Shown: piece by piece, positions 43,606 through 52,144 of the stretch | Layout of the letters: every line of letters starts with the position of its first letter | How positions within the stretch are numbered: the stretch's first letter is position 1 | From: Synechococcus sp. RSCCF101 | Lineage (GTDB): Bacteria > Cyanobacteriota > Cyanobacteriia > PCC-6307 > Cyanobiaceae | NCBI RefSeq assembly: GCF_008807075.1 | Contig: NZ_CP035632.1 | Location: 806,001 to 870,000, forward strand | DNA length: 64,000 bases | Direction of reading: 5' to 3' | Program-made: the position numbers and the translations under genes | Notes under the pieces: generated by a model | Seen by the model: only the letters and a program-made list of their open reading frames with translations | Databases searched by the model: none | What the model was told of the DNA's origin: nothing

Positions 43606-46176
43606 ATGGCCGACACATTCATTGACCCCATCACGCAGTACAGCAGCGAGCACGCATTAGAGACCAACAACTCATTTCTGGGTGTTGGACCGGTCGTCAT
43701 CGACCCCTTGACCGGCGCAGCAGGGATCATCGAGACGGAAGACGTCCCGACTGATCAAGACACTTCGCCAGGATCACCGACAGCACCAGTTCCGGATCAA
43801 CCACAGCTGCATGCACCGGTTGCACCAGATTCTGAGCCAGCATCCATCAGCATGTTGGGCGATCGAAACGACATCTTCAATCGTGTTCCCGACTTCGATG
43901 CTCCGGTCGTTGCCTCAGCTGGACAGAAATACAGCACACACCATCAATGGTTGCAGGTCATCGATAGCCCTGGCAACGAGGAGCCAACGCTCATCCGCGC
44001 AACAGGTGCGGCTCGTGTCGAGATTCAGGGTAACCAGGACGCGATCATCATCGCCGACATCCCCCTCGGGGGATACAGCTCCAATCCGATGGTTCTGGAA
44101 GGGGGTGGCGGATCGGATTTCATCGCCAACTGGACAGGGATGAGTCATGCCGACTGGCTGGCTGCCGATGCCTCGACCATCTTTGACATTGAGCGTGACC
44201 GCACGGTCTTCGATGGTGTTGGCTACACCTCCGACATCATGAATGGTGGTGCTGGTGACGACTTCATCGTTACCGGCTACGGCAGCGACCTCGTCGACGG
44301 TGGCTCCGGCAATGATGTCATCTGGGTGGATGGGATGGGGAAATACACCCCTGAGTTTGATGATTCAATCGGTGGCTACGATCCGAACACCTGGCACTTC
44401 GATCAGAACACACTCACCGGTGGCGAGGGTTCCGACACCTTCATCGTCAGCACCTTTGCCCAGCAGATGCTGAGCTACGAATTTGACCCAGGCTCCTTCC
44501 GGGAATTCAGCAACCAGAACAGTTGGACGGACGATACCCGTGATATCGGGATCAAGATCGGCTCCAAGACGCCCGTCATCGGCGATTTCATCGATGTTGT
44601 CGGCGAGGTCAGCCGCGTCATCGGCGGCTACACCAGTCCCACCTACAAGCAGTTCGACTGGACGCCTCCCTCCCTCACCATGGACATCCCCGCACCGGAG
44701 AAGTCGCAGATCATCACCGACTTCAATCCCCTCGAGGATGTGCTGATCGTTGATCTGGTGCCCGAGAACGACACACGCCTCACCTTTAAGGCCAAGGACC
44801 CCCAGCAGGGCTTCGGATTCCACATCCACCAAGTCAACATGGCCACACCCCTGCTCGATGTGACCCTCAACCTCGATGAGGTCAAGGAGCAGCTCGGCAA
44901 TGCCTACGGCTCCCTCAGCGACCGTGACCTGAGCGAGGCCCTGCTCAACTCCATCCAGCGCAGCTACCTCTACCTCGATGGCGCCAACGATTCGGTGGCC
45001 ACCGGCGCCCAGCTGGACAATGCCGTCTCCACCGACCTGGGCTGGCTCGGCCACAACCAGATGGCGTCCTTTGGGGCGGTGGGGGCTCCCCTGCTGGAGA
45101 TGGGCGGGCTGGTCAACATCAATCACCTCACCGGCACCAACGGCGCCGAGCTGATTGCCGGCTTCTCCACCGAGTCCTGGCGGCCGGAATCACCCCTCAA
45201 TCACGACGTGAGCCTCTATGGCTTCGGAGGGGACGACATCCTCATGGGCGGGGGCGGCAACAACCAGCTCCACGGCGGTGACGGCAACGACACCGCCTTC
45301 TACAACACCGACCTCGCCGGCAACCGCCGCGCCTTCGGGATCACGGTCGACATGGCCGACACCACCACCGTCAGCTGGGGCAACGGCAACTCGGGCACCT
45401 ACTTCACCGTCGACCACGGCACCGTGGCCGACATCACCAATGCCCAGGCCTTCACCGACCAGCTGTTCGACATCGAGAACATCACCGGCAGCATGTTCGA
45501 TGATGTGATCCGCGGTGATGACAACGACAACATCCTCACCAGCGGCGAGGGAGACGACATCCTCGCCGGCCGCGGTGGTGCCGACACCTTCGTGCTCAGC
45601 GGCGGCAGCAACACCATCGAGGACGCCAGCGGGGAGGACAGCGTCGAGATCCTCGCCGACGCCTACAGCTTCTCCGGCAGCCAGCCAGCCTTCCTCATCT
45701 CCGAGATCGATCGCAACGGCGACCGCACCATCACCTCCAGTGGCGGTGATCTGGTGGCCACGCTCAACGACCAGGAGGGCAGCGGCTTCGATCCGATCAC
45801 CAGCATCCGCATCATCGATGCCGATGGCAACAGCCTCGATGCCGACCTCACCTTTGATGTGCCCGTCGATCCGCCGATCGATCCCGAACTCCCCGGCACC
45901 GATCCGCTGCCCGGCGATCCCATCACCGGCACCGATGGCAACGACATCCTCATGGGCACTGATGCGGCGGACACCTTCCACTGGTCCGCAGGCAACGACC
46001 TGGTCAAGGGCTTCTCCTTTGAGCACGGCGACCTGTTCCACATCACCGCCGACACCAGCTACGCCATCGTCCAGTCCGGCTCCGACGCCCAGCTGGTCAC
46101 CGACGTCGGCACCACCACCTTCCTCGGGGTCACGGCCGATCAACTGGTCGCCGAGCAGTCAGTGGTGATCGTCTGA
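43606..46176 (+). CDS. RTX-type secreted protein, intact paralogue of the IS-interrupted gene
   Basis: 856 residues from ATG 43606, chosen by alignment to the paralogue start (MADTFIDPITQYSSEHALE). No signal peptide. RTX nonapeptides occur at residues about 210-240 (NGGAGDDFIVTGYGSDLVDGG), 540-570 (GGDDILMGGGGNNQ) and 645-675 (GDDNDNILTSGEGDDILAG). The C-terminal 90 residues (DPITGTDGNDILMGT, then TFHWSAGNDLVKGF, ending VVIV) are the presumed type I secretion signal. It probably folds on binding calcium outside the cell. No enzymatic domain is recognised, so an S-layer-like or adhesive role is possible. Confidence 0.9.
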   Translation: MADTFIDPITQYSSEHALETNNSFLGVGPVVIDPLTGAAGIIETEDVPTDQDTSPGSPTAPVPDQPQLHAPVAPDSEPASISMLGDRNDIFNRVPDFDAPVVASAGQKYSTHHQWLQVIDSPGNEEPTLIRATGAARVEIQGNQDAIIIADIPLGGYSSNPMVLEGGGGSDFIANWTGMSHADWLAADASTIFDIERDRTVFDGVGYTSDIMNGGAGDDFIVTGYGSDLVDGGSGNDVIWVDGMGKYTPEFDDSIGGYDPNTWHFDQNTLTGGEGSDTFIVSTFAQQMLSYEFDPGSFREFSNQNSWTDDTRDIGIKIGSKTPVIGDFIDVVGEVSRVIGGYTSPTYKQFDWTPPSLTMDIPAPEKSQIITDFNPLEDVLIVDLVPENDTRLTFKAKDPQQGFGFHIHQVNMATPLLDVTLNLDEVKEQLGNAYGSLSDRDLSEALLNSIQRSYLYLDGANDSVATGAQLDNAVSTDLGWLGHNQMASFGAVGAPLLEMGGLVNINHLTGTNGAELIAGFSTESWRPESPLNHDVSLYGFGGDDILMGGGGNNQLHGGDGNDTAFYNTDLAGNRRAFGITVDMADTTTVSWGNGNSGTYFTVDHGTVADITNAQAFTDQLFDIENITGSMFDDVIRGDDNDNILTSGEGDDILAGRGGADTFVLSGGSNTIEDASGEDSVEILADAYSFSGSQPAFLISEIDRNGDRTITSSGGDLVATLNDQEGSGFDPITSIRIIDADGNSLDADLTFDVPVDPPIDPELPGTDPLPGDPITGTDGNDILMGTDAADTFHWSAGNDLVKGFSFEHGDLFHITADTSYAIVQSGSDAQLVTDVGTTTFLGVTADQLVAEQSVVIV

Positions 46177-46184
46177 TCCACCGA

Positions 46185-46242
46185 GACCTCAGGTGAGGTC
46201 AGAGGTTCACTCCCCCCCTCGGCTCTCACTCCGGGGGGGGGG
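46185..46242 (+). terminator. Candidate terminator hairpins after the RTX gene
   Basis: A 6-bp hairpin GACCTC-AGGT-GAGGTC (46185-46200) is followed by C7 (46212-46218) facing G10 (46233-46242), able to form a strong GC stem. There is no T-tract, so termination is inferred from stem strength and position only. Confidence 0.4.
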
Positions 46243-46744
46243 TCTCATGAGCACTCGAAATGAGGAAGCTCTCAACCGCCAGGTCGAAAGAGCACATGGA
46301 TCGAATGAACGAACGAATCGAACAGCAGCTCTGAGTTCACAACGGCCTTTGCCTCAGGTCCACATGGAGATCCTGAACAGCAGGATGAGTCGACCATGGT
46401 CGATGCAGGGAGTATTCATCGCGATCGTCCCATTGTTGATCAATGGGTTGCCATGGGAGAGCCATAGAGTCGCCATCCATCCAGCACTGGATCTCACACC
46501 AATAGCGGCACCTTGATCTGTCCAGTGAAGGCATCAACCATCTCCCGATCGGATCATGGATGGCCATGGTCACGGAGTCCAACGATCCAGCGCCGGCCGC
46601 TCAACGCACTCGGGCAGCCTTTCGGCCGGCCTGCGACTGCAGAACAACTAGAGTGCTCTCAGACACTGCAGCGCTGTTGCACGACAACAACTGCACCGGC
46701 CCTGTGGCCGCCCTGCCCCCGCGGTTCCGGCTGCGCGTCAGCCC
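46243..46744 (+). other. Intergenic region without a convincing gene
   Basis: Short open frames are present but have no ribosome binding site, family resemblance or typical codon use. It has a lower GC content than its surroundings. It contains short GAACGAA direct repeats near 46305-46320. It should hold the promoter of the LuxR-type gene at 46745. Confidence 0.5.
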
Positions 46745-47512
46745 ATGAGCACGCAGGCCGAGAAGCAGCCGGACTCCGGCATGCTGTCCATGCTCCAGGG
46801 CCTGAGCGATGCGTCGGAGCACATCGGTCTTCTGGAACGCACACGCGAGGTGCTTGAGCGCCTCAGCCACTACCAGGTGCTGGTCTGCAATCCCAACCGA
46901 ACCTTCGGGCATCTGCTGATCACTCAGCTCAGTGCGCTGACCCGTCAGGGACCGGCGCAGCAACTGCTGGGTGTGGCCCACTCCAGCGACGAGGGACGCT
47001 CCCTGATCGGGCGGGTGACCGGTCGCCTCCTGGTCATCACCACCGTGTCCCTCAGCGATGGACCGGTGCATGACTGGCTGCGGGAACTCGCTCAGCGCCC
47101 CACTCCCACCGATGTGTTGGTGGTCATGGATTCAGCGCACCGCACCACCGTGCAGTCGGTGCTCGAGGCCGGCGCCAACGCCGTGGCGGTGCAGGCCAAC
47201 ATCGGGCAGGGTGCCCTGCTGCAGGCCCTCCAAGCCATGGAGCAAGGCGATCGATACATCGACGGCGACTGCCGCGCCGCCCTGGCGGATCAGAGCACGG
47301 CCAGTGACGAGCTGTCCGTGCGGGAGGTGGAGATTCTCCAACTGGTGGCCGAAGGCCTTTCCAACAAGGAGATCGCCCAGCAGCTGGTGATCGCGGATGT
47401 CACCGCGCGAGATCATGTGCAGAAGATCCTGCGCAAACTTGGTGTTGACAACCGCACTGCTGCTGTTCTTGCCGGCGTAAGACAGGGCTATCTGCACTGG
47501 ACCAACACCTGA
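46745..47512 (+). CDS. LuxR/NarL-type regulator with a degenerate receiver domain
   Basis: 255 residues. The C-terminal helix-turn-helix (residues about 190-250: LSVREVEILQLVAEGLSNKEIAQQL) is a standard LuxR domain. The N-terminal part folds like a response-regulator receiver (VLVCNPNRTFGHLLITQL, GANAVAVQANIGQGALLQAL), but the phospho-acceptor Asp position reads LLVITTVSLSDG, with no Asp in place, so phosphorylation is unlikely. It may instead bind a ligand or partner or act by abundance. It lies 196 bases upstream of the GH18 gene in the same direction, with a palindromic operator between them. Confidence 0.85.
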   Translation: MSTQAEKQPDSGMLSMLQGLSDASEHIGLLERTREVLERLSHYQVLVCNPNRTFGHLLITQLSALTRQGPAQQLLGVAHSSDEGRSLIGRVTGRLLVITTVSLSDGPVHDWLRELAQRPTPTDVLVVMDSAHRTTVQSVLEAGANAVAVQANIGQGALLQALQAMEQGDRYIDGDCRAALADQSTASDELSVREVEILQLVAEGLSNKEIAQQLVIADVTARDHVQKILRKLGVDNRTAAVLAGVRQGYLHWTNT

Positions 47513-47638
47513 CGACGATCCCTGCGCTGCAAACTCACAACGAATGTGACTGGGATGTGACTCTCCCCAGGGGGACAGCCAGAAGACCGGCTCTCTGACG
47601 GTGGGCGCCCGTCATGGCGTCCACCAGCGCACGCAAAA

Positions 47639-47654
47639 CCCTTCAGATGAAGGG
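47639..47654. promoter_or_regulatory. Palindromic operator upstream of the GH18 gene
   Basis: CCCTTCAGATGAAGGG: 7-base arms around a 2-base centre. It is the same core as the elements at 31246 and 43464, here as a single copy, 54 bases before the GTG start of the GH18 gene. TGTGACTGGGATGTGAC lies upstream at 47545-47561. Confidence 0.6.
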
Positions 47655-47708
47655 TGACGCGGCCCGACCCTCGCCGGGAGAGTGAGCCCGTCCCGAGAGG
47701 TCCTCATC

Positions 47709-49541
47709 GTGGCTCAACTGTCTCTCTCCTTCTCCCCCACATCCCAGTGGTCTGGGGTGTTTGAAGGCACGCTTCAAATCACCAACACCGGCAGCACAAC
47801 GCTGAATGACTGGTCGCTGGTCTTCAGCAGTCCCTTCGAATTGCGCTCCGTTTCTGACTTCACTCTCAACCAGCAGCAACAGGCCGATGGCAGCTGGCGA
47901 ATCACCCTCACCCCTCCCAACTGGGGGGGGGCCCTGGCGCCGGGGTCCAGCTCCAGCTCCTACGCGCAGGGTCTGATTCCCGGTGGCGGACTGCTCCCAG
48001 ATCTCGCGGAGACCGCCAGCCTGCTGAGCAGCGACGGCAGCGGCACGCCGCCGGTGGAGCCAGGCCCCGTGGATCCGGCACCAGTGGATCCGGCACCGGC
48101 GGATCCGGATCCAGTGGATCCCGCACCCGTGGATCCCGCACCGGTCGACCCCACTCCTGTCGACCCCTTGCCGCCCACCAGCGGCAGCGGTGACAGCGGC
48201 CTCTGGTCGGGCTCCTTCTATGCGCCCTACGTGGACATGACCCTGTATCCCGTGCCGGATCTCGACGGCCTGGCCCGGGCCAACGGCGTGGGCATGTTCA
48301 CCCTCGGCTTTCTCCAGGCCACACAGGACGGAACGCCGGCCTGGGCAGGCCTGCCGGCCCTCTCGCTCGACAGCAGCAACGAGCAGGCCATCGCCATCCG
48401 CCGGGAGATCGAGCAGCTGCGTGCCGCCGGCGGCGATGTGATGGTGTCCCTGGGCGGTGCCTCCGGCATCAGCCTCTCCCAGTCGGCCGCGGCATCGGGC
48501 CGCAGCGCTGCCGAGCTGGCCGACACCTACGTGGCCATCGTGGACGCGCTGGGGCTGAAGGCCATCGATTTCGACATCGAAGGCGCTGCGGTGGCCGACC
48601 CTGTGGCCAACGCCCTCAACAGCGAGGCCCTGGCCCTGATGCAGGCGGCCCGGCCCGACGTGGCCACCTGGTACACCCTGCCGGTGCTGCCGCAGGGGCT
48701 GACCCTCGATGGGCTCAACGTGGTGGAGGCCGCCCTTCAGGCGGGGGTGCGCCTGGACGGGGTGAACGTGATGGCCATGAACTACGGCGACATCGTGGCG
48801 CCCCCCGGACTTCAGAGCCAGGGCGAGTACGCCATCGATGCCGCCGAGAGCACCTTCGCCCAGATGTCGGAGCTGTTCGGCCGCTATGGGCAGAGCTTCG
48901 GCTGGGATCAGATGGGGGTGACCCCGATGATCGGCGTCAACGATGTGACCAGCCACATCTTCACGCCGGCCGATGCCCAGCTGGTGGAGGACTTCGCCCG
49001 GCAGCAGGGCCTCGGCATGCTCTCGATGTGGTCGATGGCCCGCGACACCCCCGGACCGATCGGCCAGGTGAGCCCGGTGCACTCCGGCCAGGACGCCGCC
49101 GCTGGCAGCTTTGCCGCCATCTGGGAGGACTACGGCATCGATCCGGTGATCAGCGGGGGCGGCGGCGACACCCCCGGGGGCGATCCGGGCACCGGCGGCG
49201 GGCCCGCTGATCCGGCGGACCCCGTCACCAATCCGGGTGGCGGTGGCGAGCAGCTGGTGGAGATCGGTGGAGCCAGCCTGCGGCTCACCGCCCAGGCCGG
49301 AGTGGCCGAACGCTTCCGCCCCTCCTACGCCTGGGGCCGCGATCTGGTGATCGAGGGCTTCCTGCCCGGAGAGGACGTGCTGGATCTGACCGGCTTCTGG
49401 GCCGAGGGCCAGCAGGCCCGGGTGCTGCAGACGCCGGACGGGGCGATGGTGGATCTGCCCTTCAATCAGCAGACCATCAGCCTGCCCGGCGTGAACGCCT
49501 CTGCGCTCGATGGCGGCTCCCTCGTGATCTGGGGCGTCTGA
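47709..49541 (+). CDS. GH18 chitinase-like enzyme with N-terminal CBM2 and RTX-type C-terminus
   Basis: 610 residues from GTG 47709, which has GAGAGG nine bases upstream; GTG 47682 is an alternative. Residues 1-100 are a CBM2-like cellulose/chitin-binding domain (WSGVFEGTLQITNTGSTTLNDW). A Pro-Val-Asp linker follows at about 115-160. The GH18 barrel at about 165-490 has the catalytic motif AIDFDIEG (DxDxE present). Residues about 535-610 contain DLVIEGFLPGEDVLDLTG, like C-terminal modules of type I secreted proteins. No signal peptide. Likely substrates are chitin or related beta-1,4 glycans outside the cell. Confidence 0.88.
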   Translation: MAQLSLSFSPTSQWSGVFEGTLQITNTGSTTLNDWSLVFSSPFELRSVSDFTLNQQQQADGSWRITLTPPNWGGALAPGSSSSSYAQGLIPGGGLLPDLAETASLLSSDGSGTPPVEPGPVDPAPVDPAPADPDPVDPAPVDPAPVDPTPVDPLPPTSGSGDSGLWSGSFYAPYVDMTLYPVPDLDGLARANGVGMFTLGFLQATQDGTPAWAGLPALSLDSSNEQAIAIRREIEQLRAAGGDVMVSLGGASGISLSQSAAASGRSAAELADTYVAIVDALGLKAIDFDIEGAAVADPVANALNSEALALMQAARPDVATWYTLPVLPQGLTLDGLNVVEAALQAGVRLDGVNVMAMNYGDIVAPPGLQSQGEYAIDAAESTFAQMSELFGRYGQSFGWDQMGVTPMIGVNDVTSHIFTPADAQLVEDFARQQGLGMLSMWSMARDTPGPIGQVSPVHSGQDAAAGSFAAIWEDYGIDPVISGGGGDTPGGDPGTGGGPADPADPVTNPGGGGEQLVEIGGASLRLTAQAGVAERFRPSYAWGRDLVIEGFLPGEDVLDLTGFWAEGQQARVLQTPDGAMVDLPFNQQTISLPGVNASALDGGSLVIWGV

Positions 49542-49552
49542 TCCGGGTGCAC

Positions 49553-49582
49553 CGGTGGGCGGAATCGGTGCCGCCCACCGGC
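49553..49582. terminator. Bidirectional terminator between the convergent GH18 and GH9 genes
   Basis: A perfect 11-bp stem, CCGGTGGGCGG (49553-49563) with CCGCCCACCGG (49572-49582), and an 8-base loop. It lies between two stop codons (49541 and 49595). No T-tract on either side. Confidence 0.6.
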
Positions 49583-49594
49583 CCCACAGGAGCG

Positions 49595-52054
49595 TCAGAG
49601 AGGCAGCAGCACCCCATCGGAGGAGGCATCTCCTCCCAGCCCAGGCACGCTCACCCCAGGCAGGGCATCCAGCTGCTGATCGCTCAGGGGCGTGCCGCCG
49701 AGGGTCTGCACGGAGCGGGCCAGAGCCCCCACCAGGCCGGCGTTGTAATCGAGAGCCACCTCGTTGCTGATGTAGTCGCTGCGCCGATCCACATAGACGG
49801 TGTCGGAGGCGGCACTGGGACCGCCCACCAGGGCACCATGCAGCACATGACGATTGGGCTGATCGGACTCGAAGTCCTCCCAGCCCACGCCGGAGGCAGC
49901 GCGGTGATGGGGCTGGAGCGGAAAGCGATCGCCGTAGCCGACCACGTAGCTCATCGCGAGGGGATTGTCCCCGAGGATGTAGGCAACCGAGTCGTTCACC
50001 AGCAGGTCGTAGCCCGTGCTAGCCCCGGTCACCGTGTCGGTATAGATGCCCGCCAGCAGGGCGGTGTTGGCCATGTAGCGCAGCGAACCCCAGGGGCTGA
50101 TGAACCGCAGGCCACCCTCGGTGAGCTGCACGCCGTTGCCGCCCTCCTGCCAGCTGTCGAGCCAGGTCTCGATCGAGGCGCGCAGGGCCGGATCCTCGCT
50201 GTCCTGCGCCAGAAGCACCGCCGCGGCGTAGGAGCTGTCGTCCCAGTTGTGGGTCCAGCCGGCGCTGAGGCCGCCGATCCCGCTCTCAAAGCGCTGCAGG
50301 GCCTGCTGCCGCAGGGCCTCATGACCGGGCTGCCCATCAGCTTCGAGGGCCCGCGCCAGCCAGGCCGAGGAGAGGGTGAGCTCGTCCTCATCACCGCTGA
50401 AGGAGTTGTAGTAGGCCTGAACCTCGGGGATGGAATCGGAGTAGCGGCCCCGGTGGCTGTGGGCGAAGTCGTGGAGGGCTTCGGCCTCCTCGAGGAGGGT
50501 GTCGGCATAGGCGCTCTCACCGGCCTGCCGGAACAGCACCGAGGCGGAGGAGAGAGCCGCCGAGGTGATGCCGGCCAGGTCCGATCCGGGTTGATCGGGG
50601 GTGATCGCCAGGGCGGGCCGGAGGATGGTCTGGGTCTCCGGAGCGCTCCAGAGGGCGTGATCAGCCGCCACATCCCCCACCTGGGCGACGAGGAAGCGGG
50701 TGCTGCCGTCCGGGTTCTGCTCATGGGCCCGCAGCAGATAGTCCGTGCCCCAGCGGACCGTCTCGAGCAGGGCATCCGTCTCGCCGGCCAGAGCGAAGCC
50801 GTCGGCGTACTCCAGGCCGCCCCAGGCCAGGGTCATCAGGCTGGAGGCCAGCGGCAGACCGAATTTGCCGTGATCACCGGCGTCGTGATAGCCGCCGCTG
50901 AGATCGAGGCTGAGGCCCGGCTGCAGGTTCTCAGACTGCATCCCCCCGAAGTACACCCCGTCGCGGCCATCGGTGAGGCCCGAATCGCCGCGCCAGTCGA
51001 TGCGGTTGCTCGTCTCATCCAGATCGCCGGAGCGGTTGGCCTCGTAGAAGAGCAGCGACAGCTGGAGCGCCTCGGCGGCGTTGATGGGTGCACCGGTTGA
51101 AGGAGGCTCGCCAGTCCCCGGGGGTGGCGGCTCTGCGGAGGGTGAATCGGGAACCGGTTGGGGTTCTGCCGGTGCAGGCGGATCCATCGGAGCAGGTGAA
51201 TCCTGAGGGGGGGACGGATCCACACCGGGGATGGCCGCAGCGCCATCCACACGGCACCAGAGCATGGCCTCCTCCAGAGCACCGCTGTTGCCGATGGAGC
51301 GGCCCTGTTGACCGTTGAAGCCCACCGTCACCGCCTGACCGGCGGGGAGCACCGCACCCCAGCCATCGCCGCTCAGGTGGTAGCGGGTCACGCCGTTGCC
51401 CAGATCCTCAGACCGCAGCGAGGCCCCCCAGGGGGTGTCGCTGATGAAATGAACGCTGTCGAAGCTGAGGCTCCAGCCGGAGAGATCGCGGCCGGAACGA
51501 TTCTCGATCGTGAGCTCGGCGGTGAAGCCATCCCACCAGCGCGTTCCGCCCACCGTCACGGCCAGATCCGCCGCGGCCGCCGGTCCATCTGCCGGTGGAG
51601 CATCTGCGGGTGGGGCATCCGCAGGCGGACCGGGCTGCGGCTCGATGGGGTCAGGCTCAGGGGGATTCTCCGGAACGCCGGACGCCACCAGATCACTCAG
51701 GCTCAGGCTCCCCCCCGCGCCGAGATCGACCCCCTGCCGGCCGTTGAAGCCGATGCGGATCGACCCGCCGGCGGGGATGGAGGCCGCCCAGTCGCTGCCG
51801 CTCAGGCGGATCCGGTTCAGACCGTCGACGCCGGGCTCAACCTGCGCTGTCGCTCCCCAGGGATCGCCCTCAAGCCGATGCGGCGTCACGAAGCGGATCG
51901 TCCAGTCGTTGATCGGGACATCACCGCGATTGATCAGCGTGAGTTCGGCCGTGAAGCCTCCCCACCAGATGGAACCGGCCAGCGCAAGCTCCAGGTCTGT
52001 GCTGTGCCGACCATTCGCCAACAGCTGGACCGCCGTTGCTGATGCCGTGGACAT
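49595..52054 (-). CDS. GH9 endoglucanase with two CBM2 domains
   Basis: 819 residues. Two N-terminal CBM2-like domains (residues about 15-125 and 160-270; Trp-rich starts IWWGGFTAELTL and RWWDGFTAELTI) are joined by Pro/Ala/Asp linkers. The GH9 catalytic domain is at about 335-790, with the nucleophile-side Asp in GGYHDAGDHGKFG, the His motif GDRFPLQPHHRAASG and the acid Glu in YISNEVALDYNAG. It cleaves beta-1,4-glucan such as cellulose. No signal peptide is visible and the export route is unknown. It converges with the GH18 gene, with a LuxR-type gene directly upstream. Confidence 0.93.
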   Translation of the reverse strand: MSTASATAVQLLANGRHSTDLELALAGSIWWGGFTAELTLINRGDVPINDWTIRFVTPHRLEGDPWGATAQVEPGVDGLNRIRLSGSDWAASIPAGGSIRIGFNGRQGVDLGAGGSLSLSDLVASGVPENPPEPDPIEPQPGPPADAPPADAPPADGPAAAADLAVTVGGTRWWDGFTAELTIENRSGRDLSGWSLSFDSVHFISDTPWGASLRSEDLGNGVTRYHLSGDGWGAVLPAGQAVTVGFNGQQGRSIGNSGALEEAMLWCRVDGAAAIPGVDPSPPQDSPAPMDPPAPAEPQPVPDSPSAEPPPPGTGEPPSTGAPINAAEALQLSLLFYEANRSGDLDETSNRIDWRGDSGLTDGRDGVYFGGMQSENLQPGLSLDLSGGYHDAGDHGKFGLPLASSLMTLAWGGLEYADGFALAGETDALLETVRWGTDYLLRAHEQNPDGSTRFLVAQVGDVAADHALWSAPETQTILRPALAITPDQPGSDLAGITSAALSSASVLFRQAGESAYADTLLEEAEALHDFAHSHRGRYSDSIPEVQAYYNSFSGDEDELTLSSAWLARALEADGQPGHEALRQQALQRFESGIGGLSAGWTHNWDDSSYAAAVLLAQDSEDPALRASIETWLDSWQEGGNGVQLTEGGLRFISPWGSLRYMANTALLAGIYTDTVTGASTGYDLLVNDSVAYILGDNPLAMSYVVGYGDRFPLQPHHRAASGVGWEDFESDQPNRHVLHGALVGGPSAASDTVYVDRRSDYISNEVALDYNAGLVGALARSVQTLGGTPLSDQQLDALPGVSVPGLGGDASSDGVLLPL

Positions 52055-52144
52055 GGGACTGTCATCGCGTCTCCGACAGCCATACGGCAGATGGGCCGGG
52101 CGTGAACACCGTGCATCTGTCGGGTTCTGGGCGGCGCAACAGCC

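Noticed and set aside
46193-46744. Small genes between the RTX gene and the LuxR-type gene
   Set aside because: The frames lack ribosome binding sites and coding-like composition, and no family resemblance is seen. Treated as intergenic.
47643-49082. Long minus-strand reading frame opposite the GH18 gene
   Set aside because: It covers the exact span of a clear CBM2/GH18 gene and its product is low-complexity His/Gly/Arg-rich sequence, a typical antisense shadow in GC-rich DNA.
52080-52125. Third operator pair upstream of the GH9 gene (CAGATG and CATCTG)
   Set aside because: Only the six central bases match, the flanking arms differ from CCTTCA/TGAAGG and the spacing is 26, not 29.
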